Positions 1 to 5,722 of a DNA stretch of 6,357 nucleotides are shown one piece after another. This DNA is from JANNRW01 sp031401815. Lineage in GTDB: Bacteria > Desulfobacterota > Desulfuromonadia > Geobacterales > DSM-12255. Under the pieces are notes generated by a model that saw only the letters and a program-made list of their open reading frames with translations, ran no database searches and had not been told where the DNA came from. Both the position numbers and the translations under genes were made by a program. How positions within the stretch are numbered: position 1 is the first letter of the stretch; each line of letters begins with the position of its first letter. The DNA lies in the NCBI GenBank assembly GCA_031401815.1, contig JANNRW010000207.1, positions 1 to 6,357 of the forward strand, given 5' to 3'.

Positions 1-719
1 GGCACCATCTTGTGCTTCTCCTGGTGGCAGGTTACGCAGAGAAGAGATTTGTGTTTCGCCTTGCTGGCGGCGAGCATGTTGAACGCTGTGCCGTGGCATG
101 CAGCGCACTGCTTGGAAGGTGTGTCAGCAGCGTAGGCAACAGCTTTTGGCATGTGAGCCTTGTGGCACTTCTTGCAGTCGCCAGGCCCCTGATCTGCAGA
201 GTGAGCCTTGTGGCACTGGGTGCACTGCGGAATCTTGCCGTGAACATCGTGGCAGAAAGAGCATGCAAGCTTGCTGTGCTTGCTCGGGGCGGATTTAAGC
301 TGGGCAATCTGCGGTGAGTGGCAGGTGAGGCATGGATCTGTTACATCCCGGCCAAAGACGATCTCTTTGGGCTGGTGAGGATTCTTGTGGCAACCAAGAC
401 AGCCACCGAGCTTGTAGTGCGGTTTGCCTTCGTGACAGGTGCCGCAGAGCGGAATGATTTTCCGGACAGTTGGCGGGTGCCCCTGATGACAATCCTGGCA
501 GGTGACCTTGGTTTTGTGAGCCTTCCCCTTTGCTTCAATGTCAGCCGGAGCCTTGGAGTGGCATTTTACACAGTCTGCACTGGTCAGAACAGCGGTTGCT
601 GCCTTTGGCGCGGCAGCAGCAGCTGGTGCCGGAGCCGCTGCGTGAGAGGTAGCCATGGCTGATGCAGCCAGTAGGAGCATGCCGGTTGCCAAGATGGTGA
701 TACTTTTTACAGATTTCAT
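1..719 (-). CDS. Secreted decaheme-or-larger c-type cytochrome (3' end cut off by window edge)
   Basis: The frame is open from the ATG at 719 to the left edge, giving 239 full codons with no stop, so the C-terminus is missing. Residues 1-22 look like a Sec signal peptide: basic MKSVK start, hydrophobic stretch, probable cleavage after ASAMA. An Ala/Pro-rich linker follows to about residue 44. Ten CXXCH heme c motifs then begin at C50, C74, C92, C107, C130, C153, C166, C182, C205 and C228, one per about 18-20 residues. Numerous further His residues could be distal ligands. The rest is Lys- and His-rich with little other hydrophobic content, as in periplasmic multiheme cytochromes. By family knowledge it should carry covalently bound hemes and pass electrons in the periplasm or at the cell surface; the partner is unknown. 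A strong ribosome binding site precedes the ATG. Resemblance to doubled-CXXCH or c3-like families is possible but cannot be settled here. Heme count is a minimum. Confidence 0.9.
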   Translation of the reverse strand, partial: MKSVKSITILATGMLLLAASAMATSHAAAPAPAAAAAPKAATAVLTSADCVKCHSKAPADIEAKGKAHKTKVTCQDCHQGHPPTVRKIIPLCGTCHEGKPHYKLGGCLGCHKNPHQPKEIVFGRDVTDPCLTCHSPQIAQLKSAPSKHSKLACSFCHDVHGKIPQCTQCHKAHSADQGPGDCKKCHKAHMPKAVAYAADTPSKQCAACHGTAFNMLAASKAKHKSLLCVTCHQEKHKMV

Positions 720-723
720 TATT

Positions 724-730
724 CCTCCCT
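724..730 (-). promoter_or_regulatory. Ribosome binding site of the decaheme cytochrome gene
   Basis: Read on the minus strand the sequence is AGGGAGG, a near-perfect Shine-Dalgarno match, with 4 bases before the ATG at 719. It supports that start over any internal one and suggests efficient translation. Confidence 0.8.
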
Positions 731-788
731 GTGTTGATGTTAATGGCCAGAATGTGGCAGAGTTATGCGAAAAATTAAAACTTTTTGC

Positions 789-817
789 TTTTAACACATA
801 GTTTTGAGCTTCGTCAA
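789..817 (-). promoter_or_regulatory. Possible sigma70 promoter for the decaheme cytochrome
   Basis: In the 114-base gap between the thrC stop and the cytochrome start, the minus strand has TTGACG (817-812), a 17-base spacer, then TTAAAA (794-789). The -35 element is good (5 of 6) and the -10 poor (3 of 6). Initiation would fall near 782, leaving a leader of about 60 bases. Without it the cytochrome would depend on read-through from thrC. No convincing sigma54-type element or rho-independent terminator was seen in this gap. Confidence 0.35.
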
Positions 818-833
818 CAAGGAAAACATTCTT

Positions 834-2219
834 TCAGATACTTCTATCCGCTACATAAGCCCGGATTGTCTCAAGATCAGCCTGCATGACTTCACATCGC
901 GAAGGGAGATTTTCAAGCTCTGCTAGTTGCACCGGGATTTCGGTCTCTCGGCCAATCGCCATTTTTACAGCATCTCCGAACTTTGCCGGATGAGCTGTTG
1001 CCAGGCAGATGAACTCTGCATTGTCGAGGCTGCTGGAAAGTGCTGCATGAACGCCGACAGCTGTATGAGGGTCAAGCAGGTATCCGGCTCTTCGTTCAAA
1101 ATCAGCAATTGTTTCAACTGTCTGCTGCTGATTGACCGAGCAGGAGGAAAAATCATTCTGAATTCTGGTTAGCTCTGACTCGGAAAACGCCAGTTTTCCG
1201 GTAGTTGAGAACTCTGCCAGAGCTTGTCTGACTTTTGCCGGGTTTTCATCAAAAAGGTAGTAAAGGTATCTTTCAAAGTTTGATGCAACCTGTATATCCA
1301 TTGATGGAGAGAGAGTAGGAACAACGGTGCTGATTGAATAATCTCCGTCGTTTATCATGCGAGCCAGGATATTGTTCTCATTGGCTGCAAGGAGAAGCTT
1401 TTTTACGGGAAGTCCCATTCTTACGGCTACGTAGCCGGCAAAAATGTCCCCGAAATTACCGGTCGGAACTGAGAAGACAATATCTTTGGAGCTTTGTTGA
1501 GTCACTTTAAGCCAGGCGTAGAAGTAGTAGACAACCTGCGCCAGAACTCTGGCCCAGTTTATGGAATTGACTGCGCCAAGAGAGTGTTTTTCCTTGAAGG
1601 GGATGTCACTGAAGAGCTGTTTAACTATTGTCTGACAGTCGTCGAAAGTCCCTTCAACAGCGATGTTGAATACATTCGGATCGGTTACGGTGGTCATCTG
1701 CAGAGCCTGGATTATGGAAGTTTTGCCATGAGGGTGGAGAATAAAGATGTTGATGTTCTCCTTGCCTCGCACCCCATAGATTGCCGCACTGCCGGTATCG
1801 CCGGAGGTAGCGCCGGTAATGTTCATCTTTTCGCCACGCTCTTTGAGGAGGTATTCGAAAAGATTCCCCAGAAATTGCAGCGCAACATCCTTAAAGGCGA
1901 AAGTCGGGCCATGGAAAAGTTCAAGGATATGCAGGCCGCAGAGATCTACAACAGGTGATATTTCCGGATGACGAAAAGTGGAATAAGAGCGGTTGATGAG
2001 CTGCTTGAGTTCGGCTGGCGGTATATCATCGGCAAACAGGGATATGATGCGAAAGGCAAGCTCCTGATAAGGTAGGGTTCGCCAGGAGTCAAGAGTTTTT
2101 CTGTCAATAACAGGGTATCTGTCCGGAAGAAGGAGACCGCCATCTGTGGCAAGACCCATCATTACGGCATCCTTGAAGCTGACAGGAGAAATCCCCCCTC
2201 TGGTGCTGATGTATTTCAT
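834..2219 (-). CDS. thrC: Threonine synthase, PLP-dependent
   Basis: Converts O-phosphohomoserine and water to threonine and phosphate, the last step of threonine synthesis, in the cytoplasm. The 461-residue length fits the longer E. coli/yeast-type threonine synthases. Visible motifs: the N-terminal YISTRGG and ATDGGLLLP segments; GPTFAFKD with the presumed PLP-binding Lys110; TGATSGDTGSAA (135-146); the PLP-phosphate loop PTGNFGD (252-258); SPSMDIQVASNFER (304-317); and DPHTAVG (383-389). All key elements are intact and there is no frameshift. The ATG overlaps the purN TGA in an ATGA junction, so translation is probably coupled. An AAGGG at 2234-2230 lies 10 bases upstream of the start. It is the last gene of the purM-purN-thrC operon. 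Identification is very secure from the motifs; the coupling is inferred. Confidence 0.97.
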   Translation of the reverse strand: MKYISTRGGISPVSFKDAVMMGLATDGGLLLPDRYPVIDRKTLDSWRTLPYQELAFRIISLFADDIPPAELKQLINRSYSTFRHPEISPVVDLCGLHILELFHGPTFAFKDVALQFLGNLFEYLLKERGEKMNITGATSGDTGSAAIYGVRGKENINIFILHPHGKTSIIQALQMTTVTDPNVFNIAVEGTFDDCQTIVKQLFSDIPFKEKHSLGAVNSINWARVLAQVVYYFYAWLKVTQQSSKDIVFSVPTGNFGDIFAGYVAVRMGLPVKKLLLAANENNILARMINDGDYSISTVVPTLSPSMDIQVASNFERYLYYLFDENPAKVRQALAEFSTTGKLAFSESELTRIQNDFSSCSVNQQQTVETIADFERRAGYLLDPHTAVGVHAALSSSLDNAEFICLATAHPAKFGDAVKMAIGRETEIPVQLAELENLPSRCEVMQADLETIRAYVADRSI

Positions 2220-2836
2220 GATATTATGACCCTTCGTCCCTCTACTGTAAGCCGCTTCTGGGCAAAAAGCCTGATTGCGGCAGGGTAGAGTTTATGTTCT
2301 TCATGATGAATTCTTTCAGAAAGAGTCTCCTCGGTGTCACCCTCCATAACCGGTACAACCGCCTGCAGGATGACCGGGCCGGTGTCAGTACCGGCGTCAA
2401 CAAAGTGCACTGTGCAACCGGAGACCTTTACTCCGTAATCCAGCGCCTGGCGCTGGGCATCAAGGCCGGGAAAGGAGGGGAGAAGGGCAGGGTGAATATT
2501 CATCACCCGGTGCGGGAAGGCGTCGAGCAGAACAGGGGTGACAATCCGCATGAATCCGGCAAGGACAACCAGATCTGCACTGTAATCAACAAGAGTCTTG
2601 ACTACTGCAAGGTCATACTCCTGGCGACCGGCAAACAGTTTATGGTCAATATGGATCGCTGCAATATCATGCTTTCTTGCCCGTTCGAGTCCGAAAGCAG
2701 AAGCCTTGTTGCTGATGACGCAGACAACCTCACCATCAATTTCACCTGCTGCGCAACAATCAATAATTGCCTGCAGATTCGTGCCATTACCCGAAAGAAG
2801 AACACCGATCCGTACTTTTTCCCCTTTACTCTTCAC
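2216..2836 (-). CDS. purN: Phosphoribosylglycinamide (GAR) formyltransferase
   Basis: Transfers the formyl group from 10-formyltetrahydrofolate to GAR, the third step of de novo purine synthesis. At 206 residues it matches the usual PurN length (about 190-215). Motifs: the phosphate-binding LLSGNGTNLQAII (13-25), LAGFMRIV (92-99), NIHPALLPSFPG (113-124) and HFVDAGTDTGPVI (144-156). The catalytic triad known from E. coli (Asn106, His108, Asp144) corresponds to Asn113, His115 and Asp151, all present. The start is a GTG at 2836, inside a heptanucleotide repeat; conserved sequence begins only at about residue 8 and no in-frame ATG lies closer. AGGTG at 2845-2841 is the likely Shine-Dalgarno, with a short spacer of 4 bases. 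It follows purM by 14 bases and overlaps thrC by 4. Function is secure; the exact start is less so. Confidence 0.95.
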   Translation of the reverse strand: MKSKGEKVRIGVLLSGNGTNLQAIIDCCAAGEIDGEVVCVISNKASAFGLERARKHDIAAIHIDHKLFAGRQEYDLAVVKTLVDYSADLVVLAGFMRIVTPVLLDAFPHRVMNIHPALLPSFPGLDAQRQALDYGVKVSGCTVHFVDAGTDTGPVILQAVVPVMEGDTEETLSERIHHEEHKLYPAAIRLFAQKRLTVEGRRVIIS

Positions 2837-2852
2837 TCTTCACCTTTCACTC
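2825..2852. repeat. Four-unit degenerate heptanucleotide repeat at the purM/purN junction
   Basis: On the plus strand, four back-to-back 7-base units are seen: TTTACTC (2825), TTCACTC (2832), TTCACCT (2839) and TTCACTC (2846). Two are identical, one differs at one base and one at two. The array overlaps the first two bases (plus-strand order) of the complement of the purM stop codon (2851-2853), supplies the likely purN ribosome binding site, and contains the purN GTG start (2836-2834). Read on the minus strand, most units contain a GTG-AA core, so there are several near-equivalent GTG codons in different frames. Confidence 0.7.
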
Positions 2853-3897
2853 AGACCATCTCTACAGATGCAGTTTCGTTATCGCTTCTGGCAATTTCTC
2901 CGATGATGTAGGCATCCTGATGAAGTCCTGACAGTCGGATGAGAATTTCGTCAGTCTGCTCTTCAGGGACAACCAGCACCATGCCTATTCCACAGTTCAG
3001 AGTGCGGTACATTTCGAACTCCTCGATATTTCCGGCATCCTGAAGGATGGAAAATACAGGGGGTACGGGCCAGGTCATTTTTCTTACAATTGCCTTGCAA
3101 CCATGCGGGAGAACGCGTGGTATGTTCTCAAGGAGTCCACCGCCGGTGATATGCGCAATGCCGTTGACTCTGAAATCCCGAAGAATATTGAGTACTGATT
3201 TGACATAAATCCTGGTCGGTTTAAGAAGCTCATCTGCCACAGTCAAGCCTGTTTCCGGCAGCAGGCTGTCAATTTTCAGCCCCATTTTATCGAAGATGAT
3301 CTTGCGCGCCAGAGAGTAGCCGTTTGAATGCAGACCTGAAGAGGCAAGTCCGATAAGTCTGTTGCCAACAGTTATGGAGGAGCCGTCAATCAGATTGTCA
3401 CGATCCACAACTCCCACAGAGAAGCCAGCCATGTCATACTCGCCATCAGCGTAAAAGCCCGGCATTTCAGCAGTCTCCCCACCGATCAGGGCGCATCCAG
3501 CCTGGACGCAACCGGCAGAGATCCCCTTGACAATATCTGCCGCCTTCTCAGGGTCAAGTTTGCCGGTGGCAAGATAATCCAGGAAAAAGAGAGGCTCTGC
3601 CCCCTGGACAACAATATCGTTGACGCACATTGCAACAAGATCAATGCCGACAGTGTCGTGGCGATCTGCCATAAAGGCAAGTTTGAGTTTGGTGCCGACA
3701 CCATCTGTTCCGGAAACTAGAACAGGATTTTTGTACTTGCTGGCATTAAGAGAAAAAAGGCCTCCAAAGCCACCGATGTCTGCAATGACTTCAGGTCTGG
3801 AGGTCGCTTTTACCAGCGGTTTGATCATCTGCACAAATCTGTTTCCGGCATCAATATCAACACCGGCATTCTTGTAAGTAATACGCTCTTCGCTCAA
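2851..3897 (-). CDS. purM: Phosphoribosylformylglycinamidine cyclo-ligase (AIR synthetase)
   Basis: ATP-dependent ring closure of FGAM to aminoimidazole ribonucleotide, the fifth step of purine synthesis, in the cytoplasm. I chose the TTG at 3897, which gives 348 residues and an N-terminus (SEERITYKNAGVDIDAG) of family length. It is preceded by AGGGGG at a 6-base distance. A farther in-frame TTG at 3930 would add 11 residues but has no Shine-Dalgarno and sits right at the predicted transcription start. Motifs in order: YKNAGVDIDAG (8-18), SGTDGVGTKL (62-71), CVNDIVVQGAEPLFFLDYLA (91-110), GGETAEMPG (139-147), SSGLHSNGYSL (186-196), PTRIYV (227-232), HITGGGL (249-255) and NCGIGM (301-306). It is the first gene of the operon with purN and thrC. 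Nothing is missing. Identification is very secure; the TTG start is well supported. Confidence 0.97.
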   Translation of the reverse strand: MSEERITYKNAGVDIDAGNRFVQMIKPLVKATSRPEVIADIGGFGGLFSLNASKYKNPVLVSGTDGVGTKLKLAFMADRHDTVGIDLVAMCVNDIVVQGAEPLFFLDYLATGKLDPEKAADIVKGISAGCVQAGCALIGGETAEMPGFYADGEYDMAGFSVGVVDRDNLIDGSSITVGNRLIGLASSGLHSNGYSLARKIIFDKMGLKIDSLLPETGLTVADELLKPTRIYVKSVLNILRDFRVNGIAHITGGGLLENIPRVLPHGCKAIVRKMTWPVPPVFSILQDAGNIEEFEMYRTLNCGIGMVLVVPEEQTDEILIRLSGLHQDAYIIGEIARSDNETASVEMV

Positions 3898-3903
3898 AGC
3901 TCT

Positions 3904-3909
3904 CCCCCT
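3904..3909 (-). promoter_or_regulatory. Ribosome binding site that fixes the purM start at a TTG
   Basis: AGGGGG on the minus strand, extended to AGGGGGAG, lies 6 bases before the TTG at 3897. No comparable site precedes the alternative TTG at 3930, so this decides the start. Confidence 0.8.
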
Positions 3910-3913
3910 GAAT

Positions 3914-3945
3914 AAGTCTGAAAATAGCAATTCAAGTCTGCAATT
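3914..3945. repeat. Imperfect direct repeat in the purM leader and promoter
   Basis: AAGTCTGAAAAT (3914-3925) and AAGTCTGCAATT (3934-3945), plus strand, match at 10 of 12 bases and start 20 bp apart, about two helical turns. The second copy spans the predicted purM transcription start and touches the -10 element. It could be an operator or chance; the sequence does not match a regulator site I know. Confidence 0.35.
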
Positions 3946-3972
3946 TATATGCTATCAAGCAGTAAATGTCAA
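3944..3972 (-). promoter_or_regulatory. Sigma70-type promoter of the purM-purN-thrC operon
   Basis: Minus strand: perfect -35 TTGACA (3972-3967), exactly 17 bases of spacer, then -10 TATAAA (3949-3944, 5 of 6 matches). Initiation is expected near 3937, giving a leader of about 40 bases with the purM Shine-Dalgarno. The leader is too short for a known purine or c-di-GMP riboswitch. This is the best promoter match in the window. Confidence 0.8.
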
Positions 3973-3996
3973 ATCTTTCTACCCCTTTAAAACCGG

Positions 3997-4025
3997 TTTA
4001 CAAGAGCGATAATTTCGCATATTAT
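3997..4025 (+). promoter_or_regulatory. Sigma70-type promoter of rimI
   Basis: Plus strand: -35 TTTACA (3997-4002, 5 of 6), a 17-base spacer, then -10 TATTAT (4020-4025, 5 of 6). Initiation is expected at about 4031-4033. It lies back to back with the purM promoter: the two -35 boxes are 24 bp apart and point away from each other. It sits downstream of the ATG at 3966, which argues against that ATG as the rimI start. Confidence 0.65.
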
Positions 4026-4034
4026 AAAATCCAT

Positions 4035-4511
4035 ATGCCTGAAATCAGTAAGGAAATTATCATCTGTGCTATGGCTGACCCTGATCTTGAGCAGGTTTTG
4101 GAAATTGAGCGTGCTTCGTTTCCACACCCCTGGCTTGAACAGCATTTTCGCGATGAGATCAACTCTGTCAATGCTTTCCCTCTGAGTGCATTTGATTCTG
4201 AAGGCCGACTTGCAGGCTACATCTGCCCGCTACAGGTGGTTGATGAAGGGCATATTCTCAATGTAGCTGTAGACCCTCTGTTCAGAGGCAAAGGGGTTGG
4301 CAGAATGCTGGTACAAAGAGTTCTGGATGATTGTCGTATGAATGGCGCATCTTTTGTCTCGCTTGAAGTCAGGGTCTCCAACAGTACAGCCATATCTCTT
4401 TACAGCAGATTGGGGTTCACTGTGACCGGCAAGAGAAAGCAGTACTATGAAAATGGTGAGGACGCCATCATGATGGAGTATATTTTTAGACCATGGAATC
4501 AATCAGGTTGA
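4035..4511 (+). CDS. rimI: Ribosomal-protein-alanine N-acetyltransferase-like GNAT protein (RimI family)
   Basis: A GNAT-fold acetyltransferase. E. coli RimI acetylates the N-terminal alanine of ribosomal protein S18 using acetyl-CoA. From the ATG at 4035 it has 158 residues, close to the 148 of E. coli RimI. Visible: NVAVDPLFRGKGVGRML (76-92) with the acetyl-CoA-binding RGKGVG; LEVRVSN (110-116); AISLYSRLGF (119-128); and a GEDAIMM tail (141-147). Glu111 and Tyr123 line up with the catalytic Glu103 and Tyr115 of E. coli RimI. An ATG at 3966 would add 23 unconserved residues but lies upstream of the probable promoter and inside the purM -35 box, so I reject it. No Shine-Dalgarno precedes 4035, which fits a leaderless message. 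The usual tsaB partner is not adjacent. The 3' end overlaps the opposing gene by 26 bp. The family is secure; the exact substrate is inferred. Confidence 0.88.
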   Translation: MPEISKEIIICAMADPDLEQVLEIERASFPHPWLEQHFRDEINSVNAFPLSAFDSEGRLAGYICPLQVVDEGHILNVAVDPLFRGKGVGRMLVQRVLDDCRMNGASFVSLEVRVSNSTAISLYSRLGFTVTGKRKQYYENGEDAIMMEYIFRPWNQSG

Positions 4512-5577
4512 AATCTATCTCTTTTTCAGCATGAGTTTTGATCCAGTTCAGTTTCTCCAGATCTTCCACTGTAATCTTCGCAACATCATCTTTGAGCGCA
4601 GTATAAACATCTGCAGTAATCTCATATATCCTGATATAAGGGATACCGCTGTCTTCCACTATCTGCTGGCTGATTTTGGAAACATGCGCATGTCCGGCGA
4701 TGATCAGACCGGCAATTTTCTTCCGGTATGCAGGGATATGATAGAGCGAGGAGAGCGTTACCAGCAGTTCATCCCGTGAGCCGGTAACTATCAGCAGCGT
4801 AGAGTCCTGCAGGCTGTCCGCTACTTTTTGTGAAGAGGCTGCGCCAAGGTGAATATTATGGATGATTCTGCTTCGCTCTTCATCAGTTGCTCTTACCGGA
4901 AGTCCAAGCAGTCGGGAGATATGACCTAATGTAGGGTTTGCGAGAATGGGTGAATAGTTGAACCCGCCGGTTATCTGCAAAGGTTCGGCAGCAAAAGCCT
5001 TGCCGATCAGATCGATAATCTGTCCACGCTTTTCAGCACGGATCTTGTTAATGATTGCAAGCCGGACATCTGCCCGCTCTTTTTCAAAAAGCGCCATATT
5101 GAGACGGAGGGAATCTACGACACTCCCGATGCCGCTTCCGGTTACAATCATGACCGGGGCATTAACCAGTCTTGCGACCCTTGCATTGTTCAGCCCTATA
5201 ACAGAGCCTACACCCGCATGACCAGCCCCCTCAATAATCAGGAAATCGTACTTCTTTTCAAGCTCCCTTACTGCTGAAATAACGGCATCTTCCAGGCTTT
5301 TCGGGTCAATCATGCCAGAGAGAAACTCCCTGGTGAAATTCTTGTGCAGGGCAATTGGGGACATCAGGGCAATATCCTCTTCGAGGTTGTACGCTTTTGC
5401 CATAAGTGCGGCATCCATATCTACCATTCTGTTGTCAAACATCTCGATTTTAGGGCCGATCGGCTTTATAAACCCTACACGGGCATATTTTTTCATGGCC
5501 AGATGCATGAGTGAAACACTCATGGTCGTCTTTCCGCAATTCTGGCCGGTTGCCGCAATAAAGAGTTTCTTGCACAT
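4486..5577 (-). CDS. Free-standing phosphotransacetylase N-terminal-like protein (BioD-like P-loop plus DRTGG-type region)
   Basis: A 363-residue protein. Residues 1-230 resemble the dethiobiotin-synthetase-like domain found at the N-terminus of long phosphate acetyltransferases. It has the nucleotide loop ATGQNCGKTT (9-18), where E. coli Pta has a similar TGTSVGLT. It also has FIKPIG (36-41), a Walker-B-like LIIEGAGHAGVGSVIG (113-128) and VMIVTGSGIGSVVDSL (142-157). Residues 245-330 resemble the DRTGG-type regulatory domain (LLIVTGSRDELL, AGLIIAGHAH, IPYIRI). The Pta catalytic domain is absent. In Pta these domains sense metabolites and allosterically control the enzyme; here the role is unknown, perhaps regulatory nucleotide binding. 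The ATG at 5577 was chosen because AGGGGG lies 7 bases upstream; a TTG-type extension to 5613 has none. It is a single gene, convergent with rimI and divergent from a cytochrome. Domain assignment is by memory of the family; cobyrinic acid synthase- or BioD-like relatives are the alternative. Confidence 0.75.
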   Translation of the reverse strand: MCKKLFIAATGQNCGKTTMSVSLMHLAMKKYARVGFIKPIGPKIEMFDNRMVDMDAALMAKAYNLEEDIALMSPIALHKNFTREFLSGMIDPKSLEDAVISAVRELEKKYDFLIIEGAGHAGVGSVIGLNNARVARLVNAPVMIVTGSGIGSVVDSLRLNMALFEKERADVRLAIINKIRAEKRGQIIDLIGKAFAAEPLQITGGFNYSPILANPTLGHISRLLGLPVRATDEERSRIIHNIHLGAASSQKVADSLQDSTLLIVTGSRDELLVTLSSLYHIPAYRKKIAGLIIAGHAHVSKISQQIVEDSGIPYIRIYEITADVYTALKDDVAKITVEDLEKLNWIKTHAEKEIDFNLIDSMV

Positions 5578-5584
5578 GGGATAA

Positions 5585-5590
5585 CCCCCT
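5585..5590 (-). promoter_or_regulatory. Ribosome binding site fixing the start of the phosphotransacetylase-like gene
   Basis: AGGGGG on the minus strand with a 7-base spacer to the ATG at 5577. It supports the shorter 363-residue product over a 12-residue N-terminal extension. Confidence 0.7.
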
Positions 5591-5632
5591 ATGATTGAAT
5601 TTAAAATTAACAATTCATACCATTATTACCTG

Positions 5633-5661
5633 TTGATTAAAACTAAAAAATCAATTAGAGT
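5633..5661 (+). promoter_or_regulatory. Possible sigma70 promoter of the lipoprotein cytochrome, overlapping an inverted repeat
   Basis: Plus strand: TTGATT (5633-5638), 17 bases, TAGAGT (5656-5661). The -35 matches 4 of 6 and the -10 matches 4 of 6, so this is only a candidate. The -35 box is also the left arm of a perfect inverted repeat, TTGATT/AATCAA (5633-5638 and 5649-5654, 10-base spacer), which could be an operator. Transcription would start near 5668. The rest of the 5591-5722 gap is AT-rich, with no other feature I can support apart from a small hairpin and the ribosome binding site. Confidence 0.3.
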
Positions 5662-5681
5662 TGCCAAAAATAAATTTCCAG

Positions 5682-5700
5682 AGCACCCATCTATGGTGTT
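5682..5700 (+). other. Small hairpin in the leader of the lipoprotein cytochrome
   Basis: AGCACC (5682-5687) can pair with GGTGTT (5695-5700), six pairs including one G-U, around a 7-base loop. It ends 10 bases before the ribosome binding site. There is no U-run after it, so it is not a terminator. It may be chance or a weak translational element. Confidence 0.25.
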
Positions 5701-5710
5701 ACCCAAAAGC

Positions 5711-5716
5711 AGGAGG
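5711..5716 (+). promoter_or_regulatory. Ribosome binding site of the lipoprotein cytochrome
   Basis: AGGAGG, a perfect core Shine-Dalgarno, 6 bases before the ATG at 5723. It fixes the start of the partial gene. Confidence 0.85.
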
Positions 5717-5722
5717 TTCAAT

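Noticed and set aside
12..662. Plus-strand ORFs opposite the decaheme cytochrome
   Set aside because: The minus-strand frame has a signal peptide, a strong ribosome binding site and ten heme motifs; the plus-strand products are artefacts of repeated Cys and His codons.
720..860. Rho-independent terminator after thrC
   Set aside because: A six-pair stem with loop GAAG straddles the thrC stop region (about 835-850), but it is weak and not followed by a proper U-run; a GCCA/TGGC stem at 746-758 is too short.
1494..1958. A 154-codon plus-strand ORF opposite thrC
   Set aside because: It lies entirely inside well supported thrC on the opposite strand and resembles no protein I know.
2294..2911. 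A 205-codon plus-strand ORF opposite purN and the end of purM
   Set aside because: It is fully antisense to genes with intact family motifs, shows no recognisable domain and has no ribosome binding site of note; a codon-bias shadow.
3966..4034. Upstream ATG for rimI adding 23 residues
   Set aside because: It overlaps the purM -35 box, lies upstream of the likely rimI promoter, has no Shine-Dalgarno, and the added residues extend past the usual family N-terminus.
5578..5722. GEMM-type cyclic dinucleotide riboswitch, common before Geobacter cytochromes
   Set aside because: The leader is too short and AT-rich, and lacks the conserved riboswitch core; only a six-pair hairpin is visible.
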